Positions 44,959 through 54,536 of a stretch of DNA of 64,000 nt are shown in pieces. Within the stretch, counting starts at the first letter, position 1. Each line of letters begins with the position of its first letter. A program made the translations under genes and the position numbers. This DNA comes from Microbacterium ureisolvens (GTDB lineage: Bacteria; Actinomycetota; Actinomycetes; Actinomycetales; Microbacteriaceae), in NCBI RefSeq assembly GCF_019511645.1, contig NZ_JAEUAX010000003.1, positions 248,001 through 312,000 on the forward strand, written 5' to 3'. Below the pieces are notes generated by a model. The model made no database searches. It had not been told where the DNA came from and saw only the letters and a program-made list of their open reading frames with translations.

Positions 44959-46230
44959 GTGAACGCACGCGCCTTCCGCAGAAGCGCCGTGGCAATCGCC
45001 GCATTCTCGGCTTCGGCCATCGTCCTGGCCGGCTGCGCCGGCGGCAGCGGAGACGAGGCCGGTGGCGAAGACGGCCAGATCACGCTGACCCTGGCCACGT
45101 TCAACGACTTCGGGTACGACGACGAACTCCTCCAGGAGTACATGGACGAGAACCCGAACATCAAGATCGTCCACAACAAGGCCGCCATCACCGACGACGC
45201 CCGCACGAACTTCTTCGCGAAGCTCGGCAAGGAGGGCCTCGCCGACATCGAGGCGGTCGAGGTCGACTGGTTCGCCGAGGCGATGCAGTACTCCGACCTG
45301 CTCGCCGAGGTGCCCGACAGCGCCAAGGGTCGCTGGGTGGAGTGGAAGGAAGCCGCCGCGACCGACGCCGACGGGCGTCTCGTCGGCTTCGGCACCGACA
45401 TCGGCCCGCAGGCCGTCTGCTACCGCGCCGACCTGTTCGCCGCCGCCGGCCTGCCATCGACGCCCGACGAGGTCGCATCGGCCATCGACGGCGACTGGAA
45501 CACGTTCTTCGACCTGGCCGACCAGTACAAGGCTGCGACCGGCAAGCCGATGCTCGACTCCGCGAACTCCGCGTTCCAGGGCATCGTCAACCAGATCGAG
45601 TTCCCGTACGACGAGCCCGACGGCACCGTCGTCGCGACCAGCAACCCCGATCTCGAGGCCGCCTACAACCTCGTCGTCGAGCGCGGCATCCCGAACTCCG
45701 CCTACTCGAGCCAGTGGTCGGACGACTGGAACGCGTCGATGGCCAACGGCGAGTTCGCCGCGATGCTGTGCCCGCCGTGGATGCTCGGCATCATCTCGGG
45801 CAACGCGCCCGAGGTCACCGGCTGGGAGATCGCGAACGCGTTCCCGAACGGCGGCGGCAACTGGGGCGGCTCGTACCTGACCGTTCCCGCCAACGGCAAG
45901 AACGTCGAGGAGGCCCTCGCCCTCGCCGACTGGCTGACGGCTCCGGAGCAGCAGGAGAAGACGTTCGTGAACGTCGGTGCCTACCCGAGCGCGCTGGAGG
46001 CGCAGAGCGCGTCGTCGATCACCGAATCGACCAACGAGTACTTCGCCGACGCGCCCACGGGCACGATCTTCGCGGACCGCTCCGAGGCCATCACCGTCAC
46101 CCCGTACAAGAGCGCGGACTACTTCAAGTACAACTCCGCGATCCAGGACGCCATCACGCGAGTCTTCGACGGTGTCGAGGACGCGGAGACGTCGTGGAAC
46201 ACGTACGTCGCCGAGGTCGAGGCCTTCTGA
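44959..46230 (+). CDS. cebE: Cellobiose/cello-oligosaccharide-binding lipoprotein
   Basis: A 423-aa extracytoplasmic sugar-binding lipoprotein. Signal peptide with lipobox VLAGC (C26). The mature fold is of the MalE/CebE class with NFFAKLGKEGLADIEAVEVD and GFGTDIGPQAVCYRADLF. The GTG at 44959 is chosen because AAAGGAG sits 5 nt upstream; the GTG at 44953 overlaps that site. CebR-type operators upstream and bglC downstream identify the substrate as cellobiose or cello-oligosaccharides by analogy with Streptomyces. Confidence 0.85.
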   Translation: MNARAFRRSAVAIAAFSASAIVLAGCAGGSGDEAGGEDGQITLTLATFNDFGYDDELLQEYMDENPNIKIVHNKAAITDDARTNFFAKLGKEGLADIEAVEVDWFAEAMQYSDLLAEVPDSAKGRWVEWKEAAATDADGRLVGFGTDIGPQAVCYRADLFAAAGLPSTPDEVASAIDGDWNTFFDLADQYKAATGKPMLDSANSAFQGIVNQIEFPYDEPDGTVVATSNPDLEAAYNLVVERGIPNSAYSSQWSDDWNASMANGEFAAMLCPPWMLGIISGNAPEVTGWEIANAFPNGGGNWGGSYLTVPANGKNVEEALALADWLTAPEQQEKTFVNVGAYPSALEAQSASSITESTNEYFADAPTGTIFADRSEAITVTPYKSADYFKYNSAIQDAITRVFDGVEDAETSWNTYVAEVEAF

Positions 46231-46284
46231 TAGGCCGACACTGACGACCGCGTCCGTTCGCACGGACGAGGTCTGACAGCAGAT

Positions 46285-46324
46285 GCGGAGTGCGTGCGGG
46301 TCCCCCGGTCCGCACGCACTCCGC
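46285..46324. other. 15-bp hairpin between cebE and cebF
   Basis: GCGGAGTGCGTGCGG (46285-46299) and its perfect reverse complement (46310-46324) with a 10-nt loop, in the 132-bp gap after the binding-protein gene. Such hairpins commonly cut transcription or protect the mRNA 3' end so that binding protein is made in excess over permeases. No T-run follows, so partial read-through is expected. Confidence 0.7.
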
Positions 46325-46362
46325 CTCAACGCCCACCCTCGACAACCGAATCGGAGCCACCG

Positions 46363-47391
46363 GTGACCACCACCGCCACCCGCACCACGGAATCCGGGCC
46401 GGCCGATCGGCCCGATCCGCGCCGCGAGCCGCGCGTCCTCTCCTTCTCCCACAAGCTGAGCCGCTGGGACCTGAAGGTCTCGCCCTACCTCTACATCTCG
46501 CCGTTCTTCATCCTGTTCGCGATCGTCGGACTCTTCCCGATCGTCTACACGGCGGTGATCTCGTTCCAGGAGTGGGACCTGGTCCGAAACTCCGGCACCT
46601 TCGTCGGCTTCGACCAGTACATCTGGATCCTGTCGCAGGCGGACTTCTGGATCGCGCTGCGCAACACCTTCAGCATCTTCCTGCTCTCGTCGGTGCCCCA
46701 GCTCATCCTCGCGATGTTCATCGCCGCGATGCTCGACAAGAACATCCGGTCCAAGACCTTCTGGCGCATGAGCGTCCTGCTCCCGTACGTCATGGCCCCG
46801 GTGGCCGTCGCGCTGATCTTCAGCAACATGTTCGGCGACAACCACGGTCTCGTGAACAACATCCTCACCAGCATCGGCCTCGAGCCCATCCAGTGGCACA
46901 AGGACCCGTTCTGGAGCCACGTCGCCATCGCCACGATGGTCAACTTCCGCTGGACCGGCTACAACGCGCTCATCCTGCTGGCTGCGATGCAGGCCGTGCC
47001 GCGCGAGTACTACGAGGCCGCCACCGTCGACGGCGCGAACGCCTTCCGCCAGTTCTGGAGCATCACGCTCCCCTCGCTGAAGCCCACCCTGATCTTCGTC
47101 ATCATCACGTCGACGATCGGCGGCCTGCAGATCTTCGACGAGCCGCGCATGTTCGATCAGACCGGTCGCGGCGGCGCCGCCGGGCAGTGGCTGACGATCA
47201 CGCTGTACCTGTACAACATCGGCTGGGGCGAGTTCAACTTCGGCCGCGCCGCAGCGCTCGCGTGGATCCTCTTCATCATCATCCTGGCGATCGGCCTCAT
47301 CAACCTCGCCATCACCCGTGCCCTCGTGCGCGACGAAGGCGGCCGCGGCGTCATCCAGCGAGGCCGCCGCCGGAAGGGAGCCCAGCAGTGA
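46363..47391 (+). CDS. cebF: Cellobiose ABC transporter permease 1
   Basis: A 342-aa MalF-type permease with six spans after a 45-residue charged N-terminus. The EAA loop is YYEAATVDGANAFRQFWSITLP-like, near 225-246. The GTG at 46363 has GGAG 7 nt upstream. It overlaps cebG by 3 nt (GTGA). No ATPase gene is present; in Streptomyces this class uses the shared MsiK ATPase encoded elsewhere. Confidence 0.88.
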   Translation: MTTTATRTTESGPADRPDPRREPRVLSFSHKLSRWDLKVSPYLYISPFFILFAIVGLFPIVYTAVISFQEWDLVRNSGTFVGFDQYIWILSQADFWIALRNTFSIFLLSSVPQLILAMFIAAMLDKNIRSKTFWRMSVLLPYVMAPVAVALIFSNMFGDNHGLVNNILTSIGLEPIQWHKDPFWSHVAIATMVNFRWTGYNALILLAAMQAVPREYYEAATVDGANAFRQFWSITLPSLKPTLIFVIITSTIGGLQIFDEPRMFDQTGRGGAAGQWLTITLYLYNIGWGEFNFGRAAALAWILFIIILAIGLINLAITRALVRDEGGRGVIQRGRRRKGAQQ

Positions 47392-48296
47392 GCGCCATCA
47401 GCACCCCGCCTCTCGCGGTGGTCGAGGAGAACCTCCCCCACGCGCGGCGCAGCCGTAAGACCACGAAGATCCGCGGCGTGCGCGCCGGATTCTGGGTGTA
47501 TGTCGGTCTCGGGGTCGTCGTGGCCTCGGCGATCTTCCCCTACTACTGGTCGTTCCTGATCGGCTCGGGGGATGCCTCGACCATCAACGACCCCGACATG
47601 TCGTGGCTGCCCGGCGGCAACTTCATCGACAACGCCCTGAAGGTCGTCAACGACCCGGCCGTCAACTTCTGGCAGGCGCTGTGGAACTCGATCTTCAGCT
47701 CCACCGTGATCGCAGCATCCGTGGTGCTGTTCTCCACCCTCGCCGGCTGGGCCTTCGCGAAGCTCCGCTTCCCCGGGGGCAAGTGGCTGCTGGCCTTCGT
47801 GGTCGCGACCATGGCGGTGCCCATGCAGCTCGGCGTCGTGCCGCTGTACCTGCTCTTCTCCGACCTGGGCTGGACCGGGCAGATCGGCGCGATCATCATC
47901 CCGGCGCTCACCAGCGCGTTCGGCGTGTTCTGGATGACGCAGTACCTGTCGCAGACCGTGCCGGACGAGCTCATCGAGGCGGCGCGCGTCGACGGGGCGA
48001 ACATGCTCCGTACGTTCTGGACCGTCGGCGTGCCCGCCGCGCGCCCCGCGGCCTCGATGCTGTTCCTGTTCACCTTCGTCGGCGCGTGGAACCAGTTCTT
48101 CTGGCCCTTCATCGTGCTCGACCGGCAGAGCCCGACCCTGCCGGTGGCCCTCTCGCTCCTGCAGTCGAACTACTTCGTCGACTACTCGATCGTCCTCGCC
48201 GGCGTGCTCCTGGCCACCATTCCGCTGCTCATCGTCTTCGCCTTCACCGGCAGGCAGCTGGTCAGCGGCATCATGGCCGGCGCCGTCAAGGGCTAG
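47388..48296 (+). CDS. cebG: Cellobiose ABC transporter permease 2
   Basis: A 302-aa MalG-type permease with six spans. The EAA loop is ELIEAARVDGANMLRTFWTVGVP-like, near 196-218. The GTG start overlaps the cebF stop and is preceded by GAAGGGAG. It pairs with CebF to form the channel. Confidence 0.88.
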   Translation: MSAISTPPLAVVEENLPHARRSRKTTKIRGVRAGFWVYVGLGVVVASAIFPYYWSFLIGSGDASTINDPDMSWLPGGNFIDNALKVVNDPAVNFWQALWNSIFSSTVIAASVVLFSTLAGWAFAKLRFPGGKWLLAFVVATMAVPMQLGVVPLYLLFSDLGWTGQIGAIIIPALTSAFGVFWMTQYLSQTVPDELIEAARVDGANMLRTFWTVGVPAARPAASMLFLFTFVGAWNQFFWPFIVLDRQSPTLPVALSLLQSNYFVDYSIVLAGVLLATIPLLIVFAFTGRQLVSGIMAGAVKG

Positions 48297-48356
48297 GCCC
48301 CTTCTCCACCCTTCGGCATCCTGACACCGACGTTCCCCGAGAGGATCATTGACCTC

Positions 48357-49835
48357 ATGACGACCGCGATCCCTCGCGCCTTCCCCCAGGACTTCCTGTT
48401 CGGCGCCGCGACCGCCGCCTTCCAGATCGAGGGCGCCGCCCACGAGGACGGCCGCCGCGACTCCATCTGGGACGCCTTCTGCCGCGTGCCGGGCGCCGTC
48501 ATCAACGCCGACAACGGCGACGTGGCGTGCGATCACTATCACCGCTACGGCGCAGACGTCGCACTGATGAAGGAGCTGGGCCTTCAGACCTACCGCTTCT
48601 CGACGTCGTGGTCGCGCGTTCGGCCCGACGGCGGCGCGGTCAACCTGAAGGGCGTCGACTTCTACAAGAGGCTGGTGGACGAGCTGCTCGGGGCGGACAT
48701 CCTGCCCTGGCTGACGCTCTATCACTGGGACCTTCCGCAGGCGCTCCAGGAGAAGGGCGGCTGGGCGAACCGCGACACCGCGGACCTGTTCACCGAGTAC
48801 GCGCTGACGATGCACGATGCGCTGGGCGACCGCGTGAACGTGTGGACGACGCTCAACGAGCCGTGGTGCTCGTCGTTCCTCAGCTACACCGCGGGCCTTC
48901 ACGCCCCGGGGCACTACAGCGTCGAGGAGGGCGTCCTCGCCGCGCATCACCTGCTGCTCGGCCACGGCCAGGCGGTGCGCGAGCTGCGGGCACGCGACGA
49001 GTCGCTCAGGCTCGGCATCACGCTGAACCTCACGGTCGCCGAGCCGGTCGACGAGAGCGACCCGGCCGACGTCGACGCCGCGCGCCGCATCGACGGCCAG
49101 TTCAACCGCTGGTTCCTCGACCCGATCTTCCGCGCGCAGTACCCGGTCGACATCGTGGAAGACATCCGCGAGGTGGATGCTGGGGCCATCGCAGCGTGGG
49201 AGGCCGCGGTGCGGCCGGGCGACCTCGAGGCCATCGCGACGCCCATCGACACGCTCGGCGTGAACTACTACCACGGCGAGTACGTGGGCGGCCACGAGCC
49301 GGTGAACCCGCCGATCGGCGGCGACGCGCCGACCGACCGCCCCGGTCGTTCGCCGTTCCCGTCCCACGAGGGCATCTACTGGCACGAACGGGGACTGCCG
49401 CGCACGCCGATGCACTGGGAGGTGCAGCCGGAAGGGCTCACCACGCTCCTCGAGCGGGTGTGGGACGAGTACGCGCAGCCGGCCGGCACGGTCCTCTACG
49501 TCACCGAGAACGGCGCCGCGTACGACGACGAGCTCGTCGTCGAGGGCGACGTGAAGCGCGTCCACGACGCCGACCGGGTCGAGTTCCTGCGCGGCCATCT
49601 CGGCGCGATCCTCGACGCGGCCGAGGCCGGCGTCGACGTGCGCGGGTACTTCTACTGGTCGCTGCTCGACAACTTCGAGTGGGCGTGGGGGTACGAGAAG
49701 CGGTTCGGGATCGTGCGCGTGGATTACGACACCCAGGAGCGCACGCCGAAGGACAGTGCGCTCGAGTACAGCCGCATCATCGGCGCCCGGGCGATCGACC
49801 TGGAGTCCGCGCGCGCGGCGACCGTCGCGTCGTAG
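48357..49835 (+). CDS. bglC: GH1 beta-glucosidase
   Basis: A 492-aa cytoplasmic family 1 beta-glucosidase that splits imported cellobiose to glucose. N-terminal FLFGAATAAFQIEGA, acid/base E168 in TLNEP and nucleophile E384 in VTENGAAY. A typical GH1 is 440-480 aa, so it is full length. The ribosome site (GAGAGGA) is about 10 nt upstream of the ATG. It is 60 bp after cebG and belongs to the same operon. Confidence 0.94.
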   Translation: MTTAIPRAFPQDFLFGAATAAFQIEGAAHEDGRRDSIWDAFCRVPGAVINADNGDVACDHYHRYGADVALMKELGLQTYRFSTSWSRVRPDGGAVNLKGVDFYKRLVDELLGADILPWLTLYHWDLPQALQEKGGWANRDTADLFTEYALTMHDALGDRVNVWTTLNEPWCSSFLSYTAGLHAPGHYSVEEGVLAAHHLLLGHGQAVRELRARDESLRLGITLNLTVAEPVDESDPADVDAARRIDGQFNRWFLDPIFRAQYPVDIVEDIREVDAGAIAAWEAAVRPGDLEAIATPIDTLGVNYYHGEYVGGHEPVNPPIGGDAPTDRPGRSPFPSHEGIYWHERGLPRTPMHWEVQPEGLTTLLERVWDEYAQPAGTVLYVTENGAAYDDELVVEGDVKRVHDADRVEFLRGHLGAILDAAEAGVDVRGYFYWSLLDNFEWAWGYEKRFGIVRVDYDTQERTPKDSALEYSRIIGARAIDLESARAATVAS

Positions 49836-49889
49836 CACAGCACCGCGGGCGGTCGCGGCGCAGTAGCATCCGGGGAGGAGGGGACAGGA

Positions 49890-50930
49890 ATGAGCACCGA
49901 TGCCATGCGGCAGACCCATCGGGGAGCCGGCAGCGCGCACGCCGTGACGATCGAAGAGGTCGCCGCGGCCGCGGGGGTCTCGCGCTCGACGGTGTCCCGC
50001 GTCGTCAACGGCTCGACCGCCGTGAGTCCCGAAGCCCTGGAGTCGGTGACGCGCGCGATCAACGAGCTGAACTACGTGCCCAACCGGGCCGCCCGGTCGC
50101 TCGCGAGCCAGAAGACGCACGCCATCGCCCTGATCGTGCCTGAGGACACCACGCGGTTCTTCGGCGACCCGTTCTTCGCGGCGATCGTGTCGGGCATCAA
50201 CTCCCGCCTCAGCCGCTCGGACTACGTGCTCAACCTGTTCATCGCCAGCGACGACCCGGGCGACAAGACGACGAGCTACGTGCGCTCGGGTGCCGTGGAC
50301 GGCGCCATCGTGGTCTCGCACCACACCAGCGACACGTTCATCGACCGCATCGCCAGCGTCGTGCCGGTCGTCTACGGCGGCCGCCCGGTGCGCGAGCGGG
50401 AGCGCGACTACTACGTCGACGTCGACAACGTGCGCGGGGCGTACGACGCCACGGTGTTCCTGATCGAGAGCGGGCGGCGCCGCATCGCGACGATCACCGG
50501 CCCGCGCGACATGCCCGCCGGCGTCGACCGTCTGCAGGGGTACCGCGATGCGCTCGCCGCGTGGGACCTCGACGAGATCGCGGTCGAGGACGGCAACTTC
50601 ACCGCCGACGGAGGCGCCGAGGCGATGCGCCGGGTGCTCGCCACCGGAGCGCGGCCCGATGCGGTCTTCGTCGCCAGCGATCTCATGGCGCGCGGCGTGC
50701 TGACGGTGCTCGCGGCCGAGGGGCTGCGTGTTCCCGAGGACGTCGCGATCATCGGCTTCGATGACTCACCGGTGGCCACGTCCGTCATCCCGCCGCTGAC
50801 GACGATGCGCCAGCCGTCGTTCGCGCAGGGGGAGCGCATGGCCACGGTGCTGCTCGACCTCCTCGCGGGGCGGCATCCGCGCCACGTCACCATCCTCGAG
50901 ACGGAGCTCGTGGTCCGCGATTCGGTCTGA
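49890..50930 (+). CDS. cebR: LacI-family repressor of the cellobiose operon
   Basis: A 346-aa LacI-type repressor. HTH at about 19-40 (TIEEVAAAAGVSRSTVSRVV), hinge near 60-75, effector domain with DAVFVASDLMARGVL and IIGFDDSPVATSV. Position after bglC and the CebR-type operators before cebE make CebR the clear candidate. There is an excellent GGGGAGGAGGGG ribosome site and no operator directly before it, so it is probably expressed with the operon and also from read-through. Confidence 0.88.
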   Translation: MSTDAMRQTHRGAGSAHAVTIEEVAAAAGVSRSTVSRVVNGSTAVSPEALESVTRAINELNYVPNRAARSLASQKTHAIALIVPEDTTRFFGDPFFAAIVSGINSRLSRSDYVLNLFIASDDPGDKTTSYVRSGAVDGAIVVSHHTSDTFIDRIASVVPVVYGGRPVRERERDYYVDVDNVRGAYDATVFLIESGRRRIATITGPRDMPAGVDRLQGYRDALAAWDLDEIAVEDGNFTADGGAEAMRRVLATGARPDAVFVASDLMARGVLTVLAAEGLRVPEDVAIIGFDDSPVATSVIPPLTTMRQPSFAQGERMATVLLDLLAGRHPRHVTILETELVVRDSV

Positions 50931-51030
50931 GCCCACCGCCCTGCGGCGTGCCCTCGCCCACCTGCTCGCTCGACGACGTGTGCCCCGCGGCCGGTGCCCT
51001 CCGAACGGCCTCCTTGTTCGTAATTCAGGA

Positions 51031-51054
51031 CCGATGGCGCCCGGGCGCCATCGG
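51031..51054. terminator. 24-nt perfect palindrome after cebR
   Basis: CCGATGGCGCCC followed directly by its reverse complement, forming a 12-bp stem, 100 bp after the cebR stop and 130 bp after the end of the convergent VOC gene on the other side. It can serve as a two-way terminator. The rest of 50931-51183 holds no gene that I can support. Confidence 0.65.
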
Positions 51055-51183
51055 GAGGCGCTTTCGGCGGATCCATCCTGAGTTGCGCACCGGGTCGGGC
51101 GGTGTTCTGCTCTCCGGGTGGTGGATGGGCGCCTGTGCCAGGGCGGGAGACGCCGGGGGAAGCGCCGGTGGGTCGGCCGCGGC

Positions 51184-52068
51184 TCAGCCGCGGCCGGGAA
51201 CCGTCGCGTGGAGAAGGTTGCGCCAGGGGTCGTCGAACGAGAGCGTGCGGCCGTCATCGCGCACCTCGAGGCCGTGGTGTCGCAGACGCTCGGCGAGCTC
51301 GCCGAGGGAGTCGGCGTCGGGCAGCGCCAGGTCGACCAGGCCGAGGCCGAGCGCCGGCATCCGTGGTCCTGCGCCGCGCGAGTTCCACACGTTCATCGCC
51401 ATGTGGTGGTGGTACCCGCCGGCGCTCACGAACAGCGCCTGGTCGCCCATCGCCGCCGTCTGGTCGAAGCCGAGCGCGTGGACGTAGAACGCCCTGGCGC
51501 TCGCGACGTCGCCGACCGACAGGTGCACGTGGCCGACGGATGCCGCGTCCTGCACGGTCCCGCCGCTCGCGGCCCGTTCGGTGAGGTGCTCGCGGAGGAA
51601 GCCGTTGGGGTCGAGGTACAGGGTGGCCATCTCGACGCTGCCGTGGGTCCACGACCACTCGGTGCGAGCGCGATCCCAGTACAGCTCGACGCCGTTGCCC
51701 TCGGGATCCGTGAGGTAGAAGGCCTGGCTGACCAGGTGGTCCGCCGATCCGGTGAAGGTGTGGGGCGCGCGTTGGGCGACGCTGTAGAGCGCGGCCGCGA
51801 GGGCCTCCTGCGTCTCGAACAGGATCGCGGTGTGGAAGAGTCCGGCCGCGCCGGGGCTCGCGTGGCGCAGGGCGGGCTCGTGCTTCAGGACGACGACCGG
51901 GCGGCCCGCGCGGCCGAGCACGACCTCGTCGCCCTCGGCCGACAGCACCTGGAGGGTGATGACGTCGCGGTAGAACGCGGTCATGCCGTCCAGGTCGCCG
52001 ACGAGGAGCGTGACCGCCCCCATCGAGGTGTCGGCGGCGAGGCGGTCCGGGTGCGTGATCTCATTCAC
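51184..52068 (-). CDS. VOC-family protein, catechol 2,3-dioxygenase-like (CatE type)
   Basis: A 294-aa protein with two vicinal-oxygen-chelate domains (about 15-130 and 165-290). Metal ligands are likely in LFHTAILFE, ELYWDR, VGHVHLSVGD and GGYHHHMAMNVW. The order and spacing match the B. subtilis CatE/YfiE group of ring-cleaving dioxygenases, but the substrate is unknown. It is transcribed away from the uracil permease terminator. Confidence 0.82.
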   Translation of the reverse strand: MNEITHPDRLAADTSMGAVTLLVGDLDGMTAFYRDVITLQVLSAEGDEVVLGRAGRPVVVLKHEPALRHASPGAAGLFHTAILFETQEALAAALYSVAQRAPHTFTGSADHLVSQAFYLTDPEGNGVELYWDRARTEWSWTHGSVEMATLYLDPNGFLREHLTERAASGGTVQDAASVGHVHLSVGDVASARAFYVHALGFDQTAAMGDQALFVSAGGYHHHMAMNVWNSRGAGPRMPALGLGLVDLALPDADSLGELAERLRHHGLEVRDDGRTLSFDDPWRNLLHATVPGRG

Positions 52069-52088
52069 GTGTAGCTACAACCATTTGC

Positions 52089-52141
52089 CCGCAGCATCCA
52101 TTCCCCCTCATTTGCGCGAAGGAGGGGAATGGATGCTGCGG
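52089..52141 (-). terminator. 18-bp hairpin after the uracil permease gene
   Basis: CCGCAGCATCCATTCCCC (52089-52106) pairs perfectly with 52124-52141. The loop is 17 nt. It lies 9 bp after the permease stop and 20 bp before the VOC start, so it should end permease transcription. The outer parts of both arms are the dispersed GGATGCTGC motif. On the minus strand it is followed by CAAATGGTTGT, not a strong T-run. Confidence 0.75.
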
Positions 52142-52149
52142 CCCGGCGC

Positions 52150-53496
52150 CTACTTGACCTGCGAGCCCTGCGGGTCGCCGCCGAGCTGGCCGACCGCGGG
52201 AAGCGGGCCGCCGTCGTCGGCGCCGGTCCTGCGCCAGCGCGCGATGGCATTGCCGACGTGGTAGATCAGCAGCGCCGCGGCCGCGCCGATGACGATCGCA
52301 CCGAGCTGGAAGTCGCCCCACACCATCGTGAAGCCCGCGATCGCGATCACGAGCGAGACGGCGGCGGTGTACTGGTTCACCGGGCGCGAGAAGTCCACGC
52401 GGTTGTCGACCCAGATCTTGATGCCGATGATGCCGATGAGGCCGTACAGGGCGGTCGTGACGCCACCGAGCACGCCGGCGGGGATCGAGTTGAACACCGC
52501 GCCCACGACGGGCGACAGCGACAGCAGGATCGCGAAGGCGCCTGCGACCCAGTATGCGGCCGTCGAGTACACCCGCGTCGCGGCCATGACGCCGATGTTC
52601 TCGCCGTACGTCGTCGTGCCGGAGCCGCCGAACGTGCCCGCGAGCACCGTCGCCGCGCCGTCGGCGATGAGCGCGCGGCCGGTGTAACGGTTGACGGATG
52701 CCTCGGTCATCGTCGCGACGCCCCGCACGTGTCCGACGTTCTCGGCGATGAGCACGAGCACGACCGGCAGGAACATCGCGATCACGCTCCACGTCCCGGG
52801 GTTGCCGAAAGTCGGGAAGTGGAAGGTCGGGAGGCCTACCCACTGCCCGTTCGCGATGAGCTCGTTCACGGCGTCGAAGTCCACCTCGCCCCGCAGGAGC
52901 GCCACGACGTAACCCACGATCACGCCGAGGAAGATCGAGATGCGACCGAGGAACCCGCGGAACAGCACGCTGCCGAGGATCACGGCCACGAGGGTGATGG
53001 TCGCGGTGATCGGCGCCTGCTGGAAGTTCTGCCACGCGACCGGCGCGAGGTTGAAGCCGATGAGCGCGACGATGGCGCCGGCGACCACCGGCGGCATGAG
53101 CCTCTCGATCCAGCCGAGGCCGGCGAACTGCACGATGAAGCCGACGGCGGCGAGGAGCACGCCGACCGCGACGATGCCGGCGAGGGCCGACCCCATGCCC
53201 TGCGATGCCGTGGCGGCGGTGACCGGTGCGATGAAGGCGAACGACGAGCCGAGGTAGCTGGGCAGGCGGTTCTTCGTGATGAGCAGGAACAAGAGCGTCC
53301 CGACACCGGAGAAGAGCAGCGTGGTCGAGACGGGGAACCCCGTCAGCACCGGCACGAGGAACGTGGCCCCGAACATCGCGATGACGTGCTGCGCGCCGAT
53401 GGCGACGGTTGCCGGCCAGTTCAGCCGCTCGTCGGGCTTCACGACCTTCCCGGGCTCGACGGTCCGGCCGTTGCCGTGAATGGTCCACAGAGGCAT
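52150..53496 (-). CDS. uraA: Uracil-xanthine permease family (uracil permease)
   Basis: A 448-aa NCS2 nucleobase:H+ symporter with 14 spans. The substrate-site signature GGSGTTTYGENIGVMA near 285-300 and LIAENVGHV near 245-253 match UraA-type uracil carriers rather than urate or xanthine carriers. AAGGAG precedes the ATG. It stands alone with a strong terminator. The 239-bp region upstream, shared with the ABC gene, has a weak AGGTGAT...ATCACCCT repeat. Confidence 0.9.
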   Translation of the reverse strand: MPLWTIHGNGRTVEPGKVVKPDERLNWPATVAIGAQHVIAMFGATFLVPVLTGFPVSTTLLFSGVGTLLFLLITKNRLPSYLGSSFAFIAPVTAATASQGMGSALAGIVAVGVLLAAVGFIVQFAGLGWIERLMPPVVAGAIVALIGFNLAPVAWQNFQQAPITATITLVAVILGSVLFRGFLGRISIFLGVIVGYVVALLRGEVDFDAVNELIANGQWVGLPTFHFPTFGNPGTWSVIAMFLPVVLVLIAENVGHVRGVATMTEASVNRYTGRALIADGAATVLAGTFGGSGTTTYGENIGVMAATRVYSTAAYWVAGAFAILLSLSPVVGAVFNSIPAGVLGGVTTALYGLIGIIGIKIWVDNRVDFSRPVNQYTAAVSLVIAIAGFTMVWGDFQLGAIVIGAAAALLIYHVGNAIARWRRTGADDGGPLPAVGQLGGDPQGSQVK

Positions 53497-53735
53497 GCGC
53501 GCTCCTTAGCGCTCAGGTGATGGTGCGAGGATCACCCTAGCGGCGCGGCGAGCCGGGGGATCTTCTCCGAGACCGAGGGCGATGTCCCCGGTCTCAGCCG
53601 GAAGCCCCTGTGTCACGAGCGGGGGAGGGATGCCGCGGCCGTGGGCGTGGCGGTTGCCTCGGCGACGCAGCATCCGAAAGGCTGAACAGGGCCCGGAGCG
53701 CACCGGGCGCCTTGAGGCCGAACCGGTGGAGAGAC

Positions 53736-54536
53736 GTGACCGACCCAGCGACACCGCCGATCCTGTCCGCCGATGCGGGCGACGTCGCCGCGGTCGAGCT
53801 GCGCGGACTCCACAAGCGCTTCGGCGACAAGCTCGCGGTCGTCGACCTCACCCTCCGCGTGCCCGTCGGCTCGTTCTACGGGCTGGTCGGCCCGAACGGC
53901 GCCGGCAAGACGACCACGCTGTCGATGGCGACGGGGCTTCTCATGCCGGACGCCGGCCAGGCCCTCGTGCACGGGGTCGACGTGTGGCGCGAGCCCGTGA
54001 GGGCGAAGGCGATGGTCGGCAATCTCGCCGACGGCGTCAAGCTGTTCGACCGCCTCACCGGCGAGCAGCTCGTCACCTACAACGGGCTGCTGTTCGGTCT
54101 GCCGCACGACGAGATCGCCCAGCGCACGGCGGACCTGCTCTCGCTGATGGACATGACGGATGCTGCGGGCACGATGGTCGTCGACTACTCGGCCGGAATG
54201 ACCAAGAAGATCGCGCTGGCGTGCGCCCTCGTCCACGCACCCCGGCTGCTCGTGCTCGACGAGCCGTTCGAGTCGGTCGACCCGGTGTCGGCGGCGAACA
54301 TCGAGGACATCCTCGCCGGGTACGTCGCCGGCGGCGGCACCGTCATCGTCTCGAGTCACTCGATGGATCTCGTCCAGCGCATGTGCGACCACGTCGCGAT
54401 CGTCGCCGCGGGCCGCCTCCTCGTGGCCGGCACCGTCGACGACGTGCGCGCGGGTGAGTCCCTGCAGGACCGCTTCGTCGATCTCGTCGGCGGCCGCCGT
54501 CACACCGAGGGACCGGAATGGTTGCGACGCTCCTGA
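53736..54536 (+). CDS. ABC transporter ATP-binding protein (ABC-2 type exporter)
   Basis: A 266-aa ATPase. Walker A GPNGAGKTT near 51-59, the signature region is the variant DYSAGMTKKIA near 150-160 (SAGM in place of SGGQ), and Walker B LLVLDEPFESVDP near 171-183. The GTG at 53736 follows GGAGAG. It overlaps the permease gene by 19 nt. Substrate unknown; such pairs export drugs, lipids or peptides. Confidence 0.9.
   Translation: MTDPATPPILSADAGDVAAVELRGLHKRFGDKLAVVDLTLRVPVGSFYGLVGPNGAGKTTTLSMATGLLMPDAGQALVHGVDVWREPVRAKAMVGNLADGVKLFDRLTGEQLVTYNGLLFGLPHDEIAQRTADLLSLMDMTDAAGTMVVDYSAGMTKKIALACALVHAPRLLVLDEPFESVDPVSAANIEDILAGYVAGGGTVIVSSHSMDLVQRMCDHVAIVAAGRLLVAGTVDDVRAGESLQDRFVDLVGGRRHTEGPEWLRRS

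Noticed and set aside
47157..50324. A 1055-codon minus-strand frame across cebFG, bglC and cebR
   Set aside because: Antisense shadow of four recognised genes; composition is not that of a protein.
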